Virus record (IMG/VR): IMGVR_UViG_3300009183_004598
Span: 1-27,964 of that record
DNA: 27,964 nt
Source: a virus
Direction: 5' to 3' (one strand)
Below are positions 1 through 7,381 of the stretch, piece by piece. Below the pieces are notes generated by a model. It saw only the letters and a list, made by a program, of their open reading frames with translations. It was not told the DNA's origin and searched no databases. The first letter of the stretch is position 1, and the number at the start of each line of letters is the position of its first letter. The translations under genes were made by a program, and so were the position numbers.

Positions 1-1
1 A

Positions 2-730
2 GCTAAAGAAGGTAAAAAGCTATTAAAAGCCAAAAGAATTGAAATAGAGAAAAAGAGAAAGCTACTTAAAGAACAATCTTTAAATGAGGGTAGGTTAATT
101 GATTCCGTTGCAAAGCATTTGACTTCTTTAATCGAGCCAGCAGAAAAGTATCTGGAGGTGCAAGAAAAGTATGCTGAACAAAAAGAGTGGGAACGTAAGC
201 AGGATTTGAAAAGAGAAAGGTATTTGTTGTTAGAACCGTATCTTGAAGTAATAGACCCTAACACTATTCAATTGGATATTATTTCAGAGGAAGCGTTTAC
301 TACAATTCTTAATGGTGCTAAATACGGATTGGAACAAAAACGTGCCGAAGAAAAAAGATTGGAAGAAGAACGTATTGCGCTACAAGAAAAAGATAGGTTA
401 GAAAGAGAAACAATGCAAAATGAACTTCAAGCCGAAAGAGAAAGGAATAGTGCAATTCAAAAAGCATTAGATGAAGCGAAGCAAAAAGAAAAGACTGCTA
501 CAATTAAATTAAAAGAAGTTTCAGTTGAACTTAAAACCATTAAGAAAACTCAAAACGAAATTGTAGAAGCGGTAGAAGGTTTTGACGATGAGTTAGAGTT
601 GCTAAAAAGAAAATGCAGTCATTACGAAAATGCACTTAATGGCGTATTATTTTATATAGTTCCAGATGCTTGTAGATATGGGGTAGAGATAGCCTTACAA
701 AGAGGTAAAACCGATTTTAATAAATATTAA
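2..730 (+). CDS. Phage coiled-coil protein, 5' truncated by window edge
   Basis: The frame is open from base 2 to the TAA at 728-730, so 242 residues of a longer protein are visible. A TTG at 119 could be read as a start, but the upstream codons continue the same charged helical protein, so the true start lies outside the window. The sequence is Lys/Glu-rich and predicted almost entirely helical, with a long coiled coil in the middle (runs such as EEKRLEEERIALQEKDRLER). The layout of a basic helical N-terminus, a segment like LLLEPYLEVID and then a long coiled coil resembles hypothetical proteins often found beside recombination or replication genes in Bacteroidota phages. That family resemblance is from memory. 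The replication-like genes downstream agree, but no function can be assigned. Confidence 0.7.
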   Translation, partial: AKEGKKLLKAKRIEIEKKRKLLKEQSLNEGRLIDSVAKHLTSLIEPAEKYLEVQEKYAEQKEWERKQDLKRERYLLLEPYLEVIDPNTIQLDIISEEAFTTILNGAKYGLEQKRAEEKRLEEERIALQEKDRLERETMQNELQAERERNSAIQKALDEAKQKEKTATIKLKEVSVELKTIKKTQNEIVEAVEGFDDELELLKRKCSHYENALNGVLFYIVPDACRYGVEIALQRGKTDFNKY

Positions 731-743
731 CATAAATAATACG

Positions 744-782
744 AAATATCCTTTATAATATTTGTTATTACGAAGGATATTT
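744..782. repeat. Inverted repeat around promoter, possible operator
   Basis: Arms AAATATCCTT (744-753) and AAGGATATTT (773-782) are perfect 10-bp reverse complements, separated by 19 nt. The TTTG of the promoter at 761-792 lies in the loop and the -7 box begins just after the right arm. This placement suits a repressor operator or a transcript hairpin. No T-run follows directly, so a simple terminator for the upstream gene is less likely. Confidence 0.5.
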
Positions 783-792
783 TATATATTTG
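761..792 (+). promoter_or_regulatory. Bacteroidota-type promoter upstream of HTH protein
   Basis: TTTG at 761-764 and TATATTTG at 785-792 are separated by 20 nt, matching the Bacteroidota -33/-7 consensus (TTG ... TAnnTTTG). The implied start site is near 799, about 20 nt before the ATG at 821. It probably drives the compact run of genes from 821 onward. An inverted repeat surrounds the -33 element. Confidence 0.6.
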
Positions 793-820
793 AAACTTTA
801 ACCAATTAAAATATCAAACA

Positions 821-1123
821 ATGAAAAAAATTATTGACTTTATTAAAAGGCTATTTGGATTTGGAAACAACTTTAAAAATTCAGAATCAAAAAAAATTGA
901 AATTCCAATTACCAAGTACGAAAGTAGTAAATTGCAACCAACTTCTCAAGTAAGAGTTATTAAGAATCATTTGATGGCGAATTTAAGCATTACCAAAAAG
1001 GAAGCTAAAAATATTTACGGAATCTATTCTTTATCTAAAAACATCTACAAGTTAAGAAAAAGAGGTATGAAAATCGTTTACAACCAAAACACAAAAATCT
1101 ATACTTATGAGCCGAAATCATAA
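821..1123 (+). CDS. Small HTH_39-like DNA-binding protein
   Basis: This is a 100-residue basic protein. From about residue 45 to 90 it has the pattern of the phage HTH_39-type helix-turn-helix: a hydrophobic helix (VRVIKNHLM), then SITKKEAKNIYGI, then SLSKNIYKLRKRGMKI. Family members are small proteins in phages and mobile elements, thought to bind DNA. The N-terminal 20 residues are basic and amphipathic (MKKIIDFIKRLFGFG). It is the first gene behind the promoter at 761-792, and its 3' end overlaps the next gene by 17 nt, so they are probably co-transcribed. A regulatory role is likely but the target is unknown. Confidence 0.65.
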   Translation: MKKIIDFIKRLFGFGNNFKNSESKKIEIPITKYESSKLQPTSQVRVIKNHLMANLSITKKEAKNIYGIYSLSKNIYKLRKRGMKIVYNQNTKIYTYEPKS

Positions 1124-1337
1124 AGTAGAGTTAATTAAAACTCCATCATTTGAAGCAATAGATAATATGGCTGATTTAATTCATAAAGACCTAAATGGTA
1201 AAATAGAATTAGATGTAATTAGAACAAATGTTTCTAAAGTTTTATTGAATCAAGGAGCTAACAATTTTGTTGCACTATATAACTTTGCAATTACTTCAAA
1301 AGTATATACTGCATTTACTGAAAACTTAAAAATTTAA
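1107..1337 (+). CDS. Small helical protein of unknown function
   Basis: This 76-residue protein starts at an ATG inside the last codons of the preceding gene (17-nt overlap) and ends 1 nt before the next ATG. It looks mostly helical (AIDNMADLIHKDLNG, then VIRTNVSKVLLNQGANNFVAL) with no catalytic motif, cysteine pair or membrane span. The tight spacing on both sides supports a real gene in the early operon. I do not recognise the family. Confidence 0.55.
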   Translation: MSRNHKVELIKTPSFEAIDNMADLIHKDLNGKIELDVIRTNVSKVLLNQGANNFVALYNFAITSKVYTAFTENLKI

Positions 1338-1338
1338 T

Positions 1339-1698
1339 ATGAAAAAAATATTTTTAATGTTGTGCTTTTTTGGAGCTTTGTTAACTGCTTCCGCACAAGA
1401 AAAATTTATAAGGAGATATACTACCGTATCTAAAAGTTATGATACAATACAAAAACCATTAAATATCACAATTGTATTTAACGAAAACGAAACGACAGAC
1501 ATAGTAGTTTATGGACTTAAAAAAGAAAAAAGATTTTACAAAATTGGAGAAGTTGAAAGAGGTAAAACCGAAGGAGGTTATGAATATCAATATGTAGCTT
1601 ATATTGATTCTGAAGATGGGGAAAAAGTATTCTTTCAGATATTCGATACTGCTTGTAGAATATTTATCGGAAGCGAATATGTAGAATACCAACAATAA
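1339..1698 (+). CDS. Secreted or periplasmic small protein
   Basis: This 119-residue protein has a clear signal peptide: MKK, a hydrophobic core (IFLMLCFFGALL) and TASAQ, with likely signal peptidase I cleavage after the Ala-Ser-Ala near residue 19. The mature part of about 100 residues alternates beta-type segments and charged stretches and is probably a small beta-rich fold. It has one Cys near the C-terminus and no lipobox cysteine, so it is probably not a lipoprotein. An exported protein among replication genes is unusual. Candidate roles are host envelope modification or superinfection exclusion. These roles are inference only. Confidence 0.65.
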   Translation: MKKIFLMLCFFGALLTASAQEKFIRRYTTVSKSYDTIQKPLNITIVFNENETTDIVVYGLKKEKRFYKIGEVERGKTEGGYEYQYVAYIDSEDGEKVFFQIFDTACRIFIGSEYVEYQQ

Positions 1699-1710
1699 TA
1701 AAAACACAAA

Positions 1711-1941
1711 ATGGAAAAAATTGAAATCGAAGTAACCAAGTTATACAAAATACTTATTAATCGAGGAATGACGCAAAAGGACTTACATAACTTAATCAAA
1801 GAAACTAACAACGGAGAATCTGTTTCTATGTACATCCTAAACGAGATAATAAACGGGAAACGAAAGAACTTTAACATTAATACACTAAAGCCAATCAAAA
1901 GAGCATTAAACGTTTCGTATGACGATTTAATTGACGACTAA
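1711..1941 (+). CDS. XRE/Cro-like helix-turn-helix regulator
   Basis: This 76-residue protein follows the Cro/C1-type helix-turn-helix pattern: helix 1 VTKLYKILINRG, helix 2 MTQKDLHNLIKET, recognition region SVSMYILNEIINGK, then NINTLKPIKRALNVSYDDLI, the usual final helix (LxxIxxALxVxxxxL). It is a bare DNA-binding domain without a dimerisation or cleavage domain, like many phage Cro-type regulators. Its stop overlaps the next start (TAATG at 1941), which suggests translational coupling to the replication gene. It could act on the inverted repeat near 744-782, but that link is a guess. Confidence 0.7.
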   Translation: MEKIEIEVTKLYKILINRGMTQKDLHNLIKETNNGESVSMYILNEIINGKRKNFNINTLKPIKRALNVSYDDLIDD

Positions 1942-2609
1942 TGGAACTGATATTATTTTTAAAAGATTTGCGAAGCAAAGGAAAGTTGTATTATGAAGTA
2001 TGGATAAATTTATTAATACAATACAATGGAGAAAGTTCGCAAACTATAAAATTAAGTGTTACTCCTAATACACCAAATAGCACTTATTACAGAGTAATTT
2101 CGTATGGCATTGAAGTGTTCTCAAAGTATGTAACAACAACAACAATAGTGAAGAAAAGAAATGAACTTATAATTGAAAGAGTTTTAATTAAAGCTCCTAA
2201 AAAAGTTGTTTCTGAAGTTGTTGAAGAAGTTGTTCAAATAGAGCCAATAAAAAAAGCTCCAAGACAACCCAAAGTTGAACCAAAAAACCAACACAATTTG
2301 ATTGAGCCAATTATTGATTATTTGAATGAATGTACTGGTAAGTCGTACAAGACAAATTCAAAAATTGCAATATCAAATATTAATGCCAGATTGAAAGAAG
2401 GATACACATTAGACGATTTCAAGAAAGTAATACAAGTAAAATCGACTAAATGGATTGGAACTAAATGGGAGGACTATTTAACACCGAATACTTTATTTGG
2501 AACTAAATTTGAATCCTATCTAAACGAAAACATTAATACACCAAAAACAAAACAAGAATCCGCTTATGAACAAGTTATCAAAGCAACAGAACTCGGTTTC
2601 AATAATTAA
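1941..2609 (+). CDS. Phage replication protein with Phg_2220/DnaD-like C-terminal domain
   Basis: In this 222-residue protein, residues about 115-200 match the conserved phage C-terminal domain seen in replisome-organiser proteins: IIDYLNECTGKSYK, then INARLKEGYTLDDFKKVI, then a W..TKW.DYLTPNTLFGTKFESYL ending. Known family members sit in replication modules and are thought to help load the helicase at the origin. The N-terminal about 70 residues may be a small DNA-binding domain, followed by a Lys/Glu/Pro-rich linker. The start ATG overlaps the stop of the XRE gene. The next gene begins 44 nt before this one ends, also typical of phage replication operons. Confidence 0.75.
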   Translation: MELILFLKDLRSKGKLYYEVWINLLIQYNGESSQTIKLSVTPNTPNSTYYRVISYGIEVFSKYVTTTTIVKKRNELIIERVLIKAPKKVVSEVVEEVVQIEPIKKAPRQPKVEPKNQHNLIEPIIDYLNECTGKSYKTNSKIAISNINARLKEGYTLDDFKKVIQVKSTKWIGTKWEDYLTPNTLFGTKFESYLNENINTPKTKQESAYEQVIKATELGFNN

Positions 2610-3393
2610 TACCGTATTACCCAATACCACCAGTAAGGACATAAATCTTTACAATGCGCATATTACCGCTAAAAGGCTAAAAGACTTTGAATCAAAAGAT
2701 GATTTACTCTTTCTTAATTCAGTAATAGTTAGATGGTCGCAGTATGTAGGGGTAGATGTTCCAGAAGCATCAACTATTAATATGTTGGCTAATTTCATCA
2801 AAGAAAATTTCCCATCATTAAACGGATACGATTTAAAAGAATGTGTAACTCTTTTGGCAACTCAATCATTGCCTACTGAAGCAAAGCACTATGGCAAAAT
2901 TTCGCCTATTTATGTTTCAGAAGTTTTAAAAGCATATCAAGAACACAAATCCAATATCATATTCAAGGTAAAGGATAGTATTAATAAAATAGAGCGAGAA
3001 GAAGTAGTTCCAATGCCAGATGAAGAAAGAGTTGAAAACTTTAAATTGCTACTTACTATTGCTAAAGAGGATAATTCAAAAGGATTATTCTATATGGATG
3101 CTGGCGATTCACTTTACAACTTTATCAAGTTTAACAAACTGATTAAATTAACTCCAGAGCTTATAGAAGAAGCAATGAAGTCTGGTCAAGGTCATTTCGA
3201 CAATATAAAGAAGCAAAAGGCAATTGAAGCAACGATTAAGAATCAAAATTACAGAAGCATAGCCGATATGCAGTACGAGAAAGACGATATAATTAGAAAG
3301 GGCGCAAGGCAGTTTGTGGTTAATAGATTCTTGCTTAATTTAGAGTTAGAACCACTTTTAAAAAAAATTAATATTAATATGTTGAAATATTAA
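2566..3393 (+). CDS. Probable replication-associated protein, partner of upstream gene
   Basis: This 275-residue protein is mostly helical, with segments such as INMLANFIKENFPSLNGYDL followed by ECVTLLATQSLP. I see no P-loop, zinc site or nuclease motif, so it is not an obvious helicase or DnaC-type ATPase. It overlaps the replisome-organiser-like gene by 44 nt and precedes an SSB-like gene, so a role in replication initiation is a reasonable inference. The ATG at 2566 is the only good start near the 5' end; the next in-frame Met comes about 70 codons later. The family is not recognised. Confidence 0.6.
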   Translation: MNKLSKQQNSVSIINTVLPNTTSKDINLYNAHITAKRLKDFESKDDLLFLNSVIVRWSQYVGVDVPEASTINMLANFIKENFPSLNGYDLKECVTLLATQSLPTEAKHYGKISPIYVSEVLKAYQEHKSNIIFKVKDSINKIEREEVVPMPDEERVENFKLLLTIAKEDNSKGLFYMDAGDSLYNFIKFNKLIKLTPELIEEAMKSGQGHFDNIKKQKAIEATIKNQNYRSIADMQYEKDDIIRKGARQFVVNRFLLNLELEPLLKKININMLKY

Positions 3394-3411
3394 AAATAAT
3401 AATTAATTTTA
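3382..3411 (+). promoter_or_regulatory. Candidate promoter before OB-fold gene
   Basis: TTG at 3382-3384 and TAATTTTA at 3404-3411 are 19 nt apart, close to the Bacteroidota consensus but with A in place of the final G. The element lies partly inside the preceding gene and would start transcription about 12 nt before the ATG at 3430. The very AT-rich context makes chance matches possible. Confidence 0.3.
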
Positions 3412-3429
3412 CATATAATAATTTTTATA

Positions 3430-3732
3430 ATGGTCGTAAACGGAACAGTAATAGATATAATCTCGGTAAATGAAAGTATTAGTCAAGTGGTTGTAAGAAC
3501 CAAGAAAGATAGTGCTTACATAGTTATTGCCTTTACTTGTCACCGTGAAATCACCACGTTAATCAGACAATTAAGATTAGAGAAGGGCGATTTGGTTAAG
3601 GTAACATACTGCGTACAATCAAAGAAGTACGAATCAAAATATTACACTTCCGCAATAGTTGAAAAACTTCATATAACTCAAAAGAAATCGCAACTAATGT
3701 TTGTTGATACAATGACTGGAGAAATTTATTAA
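3430..3732 (+). CDS. OB-fold, single-stranded DNA-binding-like protein
   Basis: This 100-residue protein has the strand pattern of a short OB-fold: VVNGTVIDIISV, then ISQVVVRTKK, SAYIVIAFTC, KGDLVKVTYCVQSKKY and YTSAIVEKLH. SSB-like proteins use this fold to coat single-stranded DNA, and the position right after replication genes fits. It lacks the usual long acidic C-terminal tail of cellular SSB, ending instead in DTMTGEIY. A short intergenic region with a candidate promoter precedes it. Other OB-fold roles, such as recombination accessory, remain possible. Confidence 0.6.
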   Translation: MVVNGTVIDIISVNESISQVVVRTKKDSAYIVIAFTCHREITTLIRQLRLEKGDLVKVTYCVQSKKYESKYYTSAIVEKLHITQKKSQLMFVDTMTGEIY

Positions 3733-3752
3733 AAAACAAAAAACCAAGAAAA

Positions 3753-4289
3753 ATGAAAACTAAAAAAACAAAAAAATCTACATTAGAAAGTTTACCAAAA
3801 GAAATAAGAGATAGAGTTGTTGTCGTTGGAAATGGAACTCCTTTAAGCGGAACTATAAATCATACAAACGGAAATAGTACTGCTTTTTTTCCTAATGGCA
3901 CAACTACGCTTACTCAAGAACAAATGTTTCCTAATCCATCGACATCTGTACCAATAGGTGTGCATAGAGAAATCGGTGCTAAAAATGAACAAGCAAAAGA
4001 ATATAAGGATATTTCAATATCTGTTAATTACGGAGAAAATGCGCCAAAAATTAAAAAGCAATTAAAAGCACAAGGATTCAAGTTTGACAAGCATTTTATT
4101 GAAGGATGCGAGTGTGTTAGAATTGATTTATTATCTCTGTTAGATATTGATATTCTTACCGTAAAACAAGGTCAAAAAGCATTTGAAAAATTAAACACAA
4201 TGATTAGTGATAATGCAATTAAAATGACTTTTGGAGATGTTAAATCTAAACTCAAAAAAACATTTATAAACAATAAAGAAGTTAAGTAA
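3753..4289 (+). CDS. Unknown protein, two-part
   Basis: This 178-residue protein has a Lys/Thr-rich start (MKTKKTKKS), a Gly/Asn/Thr-rich low-complexity segment around residues 25-60, and a more ordered C-terminal half (about 80-178) with beta and helical segments, such as KDISISVNYG and KKQLKAQGFKFD. No known catalytic motif is seen. Its stop overlaps the start of the mini zinc-ribbon gene (TAATG), suggesting coupled expression. I cannot name the family. Confidence 0.5.
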   Translation: MKTKKTKKSTLESLPKEIRDRVVVVGNGTPLSGTINHTNGNSTAFFPNGTTTLTQEQMFPNPSTSVPIGVHREIGAKNEQAKEYKDISISVNYGENAPKIKKQLKAQGFKFDKHFIEGCECVRIDLLSLLDIDILTVKQGQKAFEKLNTMISDNAIKMTFGDVKSKLKKTFINNKEVK

Positions 4290-4420
4290 TGGATTACGAC
4301 AATTGGAAACAACAAGAACCGCCAACTGAATTAGAAAATAGTTGTTTATATTGCGGAGAGCCTTGCGATAATAGATATTGCAGTAGAGAGTGTAAAAAAG
4401 CAGATGAATTAGAAAATTAA
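4289..4420 (+). CDS. 43-residue mini zinc-ribbon protein
   Basis: A very short gene reads ATG at 4289 to TAA at 4420. The middle of the product carries a compact cysteine cluster: Cys19-x2-Cys22, Cys26, Cys31 and Cys35, in CLYCGEPC and RYCSRECKKA. This resembles small zinc-binding knuckles of the type CxYCGxP...YCSxECR that occur in tiny phage and bacterial proteins. The start overlaps the stop of the upstream gene and the next gene begins 4 nt later, so translation is likely. It probably binds Zn and perhaps nucleic acid or a host protein. Confidence 0.6.
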   Translation: MDYDNWKQQEPPTELENSCLYCGEPCDNRYCSRECKKADELEN

Positions 4421-4424
4421 TCAA

Positions 4425-5051
4425 ATGAAACTAATAGTAGGAATACCAACAATCAATAGAGCAGACTTACTTAACGAAGCATTAGAAAGATACTTCGAGG
4501 ATTTTAAGGAAACAGAAATACTAATTGTTGATAATGGAAATCAACAAATAATTACCAGAGAAAAGCAATTTGTTATTTATAGACCAGAAAGAAATTTAGG
4601 TGTTTCTGGAAGTTGGAATATGATGATGGATTATGCCGACAAAGTAGATGCAACTCACGTTTTAATTCTAAACGATGATATTATTTCTGGGAGAACAGAA
4701 CACGAAATAAAAATGCTTATTAATCAGAATCCAGATATGCCTTTTTTCAACTCTTTACAGAATTGGTGTAGCTTTATTTTAAGCGTTGATGCGTGGAAAG
4801 AATTAGGCGGATTTGACGAAACATTTTTTCCAGCTTATTTTGAAGATAACGATTGGTGTTATCGTATGAGATTAGCAGGAATGGAAAGATTAAATACATC
4901 GTTCCTTAATCCAATTGTATATCGTAATTCTATGACTATTGCCAAAGAACCATCTTTGAATAACTCTTTCAATAACAATCGAGAATACTATGCTAAAAAA
5001 TGGGGCGGATACCCAAATGAAGAAACTTTTAAAACCCCTTTTAATCAATAA
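4425..5051 (+). CDS. GT-A (family 2-like) glycosyltransferase
   Basis: This 208-residue protein is a typical nucleotide-sugar-dependent GT-A enzyme. The N-terminus KLIVGIPTINR is the first strand and loop, with VDNG near residue 36. Asn83-Asp84-Asp85 in LILNDDIIS is the DXD-like metal/nucleotide site. The acceptor-side signature GGFDETFFPAYFEDNDWCYR occupies about 128-147, with Asp/Glu expected to act as catalytic base. There is no membrane segment, so it is probably cytoplasmic. It is the first of three glycosyltransferases here, which points to glycosylation of virion or host-surface structures. The acceptor and sugar cannot be read from sequence. Confidence 0.88.
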   Translation: MKLIVGIPTINRADLLNEALERYFEDFKETEILIVDNGNQQIITREKQFVIYRPERNLGVSGSWNMMMDYADKVDATHVLILNDDIISGRTEHEIKMLINQNPDMPFFNSLQNWCSFILSVDAWKELGGFDETFFPAYFEDNDWCYRMRLAGMERLNTSFLNPIVYRNSMTIAKEPSLNNSFNNNREYYAKKWGGYPNEETFKTPFNQ

Positions 5052-5054
5052 ATT

Positions 5055-5372
5055 ATGTGCGAATCAAATAATAAAAAACTAACTATTACCAAATTAAAAT
5101 TAACAGATGAACAAGCTGAATCTATTGCCTTGCAATGGTACTACGAAAGTTCGCCTACGATTATAGCTACCGAACAAGGAGGGCATATTGACGACTATAT
5201 TGGAGAGCCAGATTTTGTTAATTTAATCGAGGAATTGAAATTAGACAAAATAACCGTTTTAAAGATAGTTTCTGACTGGTACTTAACAATTGCTCAATGC
5301 GAGTTTAAAGACACGTTAGGGAACGACTTAAACGATATTATCGAAGATGAAATCTTGGGTTTAGAAAATTAA
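5055..5372 (+). CDS. Small acidic protein of unknown function
   Basis: This 105-residue, acidic, mostly helical protein starts 4 nt after the glycosyltransferase gene. It begins MCESNNKK and has a central IDDYIGEPDFVNLIEELK stretch and an acidic C-terminus (NDIIEDEILGLEN). There are no metal, nucleotide or membrane motifs. Compact spacing supports it as a real gene in the operon. The family is not recognised. Confidence 0.5.
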   Translation: MCESNNKKLTITKLKLTDEQAESIALQWYYESSPTIIATEQGGHIDDYIGEPDFVNLIEELKLDKITVLKIVSDWYLTIAQCEFKDTLGNDLNDIIEDEILGLEN

Positions 5373-5388
5373 AATTAAAAATAAAAAA

Positions 5389-5952
5389 ATGGAATTACAA
5401 AACACAGACAATAACTTTTTGTATATGCGTAATGCAGAGAGTGAAAAAAACGGATTAAAAAAATTAATCGATTATATTAATTTATTTGCGAACACAAAAG
5501 AATTAAATATGATTGAAATAGGTTCTTATTTAGGAGAATCTACAATTATGTTTGCAGAGCATTTTAATTCAGTTTTATCAATAGACCCTTTTATTGAAGA
5601 TTACGACCCAAACGATGATACTTGTTCTCACGCTCCTCTAAATAAAGTTTTTGAGCAATTCAAAAAAAACATATCTAATGTGTCTAACATACATCACATA
5701 AGAGAAACTTCTGACGATGCTATTAATAAAATACCTCAAAAAAAATATTTTATGGTTTATATTGATGGAGTTCATACATACGAACAAGTAAAAAAAGATA
5801 TTAATAATTATAAAAACATAATACCAGAAGGAGGATTTGTTTGTGGACACGATTATAGTGTACATTGGCAAGGAGTTAAGGATTCAGTAAACGAAATGTT
5901 TGGTTCTCCAGATATGGTTTTTGAAGATAATAGTTGGGCAAAAAGAATATAA
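5389..5952 (+). CDS. Class I SAM-dependent methyltransferase (Methyltransf_24-like)
   Basis: This 187-residue protein has the motifs of a Rossmann-fold methyltransferase. MIEIGSYLGEST (41-52) is motif I for S-adenosylmethionine, and SIDPF (64-68) is the acidic end of strand 2. YIDGVHTYEQVKKDI (124-138) is the conserved D-G-x-H-x-Y segment of the Methyltransf_24 group, and GGFVCGHDY (148-156) is a later strand. Members are often found with glycosyltransferases, where they methylate sugars or glycan tips. It lies between two GT-A genes, so modification of a glycan is the most likely role. A DNA methyltransferase is unlikely because no target-recognition region or NPPY/PC motif is present. Confidence 0.82.
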   Translation: MELQNTDNNFLYMRNAESEKNGLKKLIDYINLFANTKELNMIEIGSYLGESTIMFAEHFNSVLSIDPFIEDYDPNDDTCSHAPLNKVFEQFKKNISNVSNIHHIRETSDDAINKIPQKKYFMVYIDGVHTYEQVKKDINNYKNIIPEGGFVCGHDYSVHWQGVKDSVNEMFGSPDMVFEDNSWAKRI

Positions 5953-5984
5953 ATTAAAAATAACTAAATAATTATTTTATAGAT

Positions 5985-6614
5985 ATGAAAAGAGTTACTA
6001 TATCTATGCCTTGCTTTGGCAGACCTCAAAGAACCGTAAGAGCTATTGAATGTGTTGCTTCTCAAACCGCTAATAATTGGGAAGCATTAATTACTGGAGA
6101 TGGATGTCCTATAATTCAAGATTTTATAGATAGTAATTATTTTTACGATTTACAACAAGATTGTAAAGCAAAAGGTAATGATTTGATTATATCTAATCAG
6201 CCAGAAAATAAAGGAGGTAATGGATATGCGGTTACCAATCTAAACAGAGAATTAGCAAAAGGGAATTATTTTCTTTTCTTTGATAATGATGATATTATAC
6301 TTCCAAATCATTTAGAAAATTATCTATCTGAAATAGAAGGTACTGATTTAGATTTTGTTTACTTCAACACCGAAGTTAAGCCAACGAACCGAATAAGAGT
6401 TCCATCATTACAATATGGTTGTATAGGTCATTCTGAATTAATAATACGAACAGAATTTTTAAAACAAATGCCACCACATACCGAACACTACGGACACGAT
6501 TGGACTTTGATTGAAAGTATGATGCAAAATGGAAAAAGTAAAAAGGCTGAACATTCTCCAGCTACCTATTGGGTAATGAGTTTGGCAGGAAATAGAGAAC
6601 AAGGAATTGATTAA
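5985..6614 (+). CDS. GT-A (family 2-like) glycosyltransferase
   Basis: This 209-residue protein starts with TISMPCFGRPQRTVRAIECV, the usual first strand/helix of family 2 enzymes, followed by SQTANNWEALITGDG (about 26-40). The metal-binding DXD appears as FFDNDDIILPNH, with Asp100-Asn101-Asp102. A later GHDWTLIESM segment (about 170-180) may supply the catalytic acid. It has no membrane helix. It probably works with the upstream glycosyltransferase and methyltransferase on the same glycan. Divergence from the first enzyme suggests a different donor or linkage, which is inference. Confidence 0.85.
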   Translation: MKRVTISMPCFGRPQRTVRAIECVASQTANNWEALITGDGCPIIQDFIDSNYFYDLQQDCKAKGNDLIISNQPENKGGNGYAVTNLNRELAKGNYFLFFDNDDIILPNHLENYLSEIEGTDLDFVYFNTEVKPTNRIRVPSLQYGCIGHSELIIRTEFLKQMPPHTEHYGHDWTLIESMMQNGKSKKAEHSPATYWVMSLAGNREQGID

Positions 6615-6656
6615 AAAAATAACACTTAAAGTTAAACCAACAAACTAAAAAAAATT

Positions 6657-7370
6657 ATGGAAAATTCAAAAAAAATTCAAGTAACAGAAAATAGAATTTT
6701 AGATATTCTTATTGATGCAAAACAATCAATGGATTCAAATTCATTTTCAAGAGAAGATTTTGTTAAAAAATACAAATCTACTGTCGGTGCGGTATTTTCG
6801 GTATTAAATAAAATGGATATGATTTATAAACTTGATGGTAAGTATTATTGGAAAGGACATTCTCCAGATATTTCTCTTGCAATTGAGATAAAAAATATTT
6901 ATGTTGAAAAAAATAGAATATCTCAAAAAAATTCACACCAAAGACGAGTAGATTTTTTAAAATCTATAAAGAACAAACAAAGTATTGAAAATTCAGAAAA
7001 AGAAGTTAATAATGAATTAGAAGAAGTAGTTTTAGACCCATTAAATTTTGAAGTTCCTTTGAACGCATTTCAAGATGAAGAAACAAAAACAATTCATCCT
7101 CATTTGATGCCTATCGAAGATTTTCAAAGATTGCAGATAGATAGTTATATTCGTCAAAACTCAAATCTTCAATCAGAAATCGAAAAATTGAAGTCTATTA
7201 TTGACCGTAAAGATGAAAAAATAGCTTCAATGCAAGAAGAATATAACGAGCTTTTAAGCAAAGCATCTACTTTTACAAAAAGAGTTAGGGATTTAGAATC
7301 TCAATTAAACATTAATAAAGAAAAAAGGGCAATCAGATTGTTTGGTATTAAAATTGGCTCAATAGGATAA
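6657..7370 (+). CDS. Winged-helix-like plus coiled-coil protein, paralogue 1
   Basis: In this 237-residue protein, residues about 8-70 look like a small winged-helix fold (helices ILDILIDAK, REDFVKKYKS and AVFSVLNKM, then a hairpin KLDGKYYWKGHSPDISLA). An acidic linker and a long coiled coil follow (about 155-220, LQSEIEKLKSIIDRKDEKI). The basic amphipathic C-terminus is KRAIRLFGIKIG. The next gene has the same plan and shares the Y-x-W-x-G-x-x-P-x-x-x-L-A motif, so the two are tandem paralogues. DNA binding with coiled-coil oligomerisation is plausible. The family name is unknown. Confidence 0.55.
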   Translation: MENSKKIQVTENRILDILIDAKQSMDSNSFSREDFVKKYKSTVGAVFSVLNKMDMIYKLDGKYYWKGHSPDISLAIEIKNIYVEKNRISQKNSHQRRVDFLKSIKNKQSIENSEKEVNNELEEVVLDPLNFEVPLNAFQDEETKTIHPHLMPIEDFQRLQIDSYIRQNSNLQSEIEKLKSIIDRKDEKIASMQEEYNELLSKASTFTKRVRDLESQLNINKEKRAIRLFGIKIGSIG

Positions 7371-7381
7371 ACTACAATACT

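Noticed and set aside
119-730. Complete gene starting at TTG 119
   Set aside because: The same frame is open to the window edge with a continuous charged helical sequence, so this is the end of a longer gene, not a complete one.
1459-1898. Minus-strand ORFs opposite 1339-1941
   Set aside because: They lie opposite a signal-peptide protein and an XRE protein with clear features. There are no promoter or start signals on the minus strand.
5389-5952. DNA methyltransferase protecting against GATC/CATG cleavage
   Set aside because: The protein has a small-molecule/sugar-type methyltransferase pattern without target-recognition domain or NPPY/PC motif, and it sits among glycosyltransferases. Protection would also remove the need to lose the sites.
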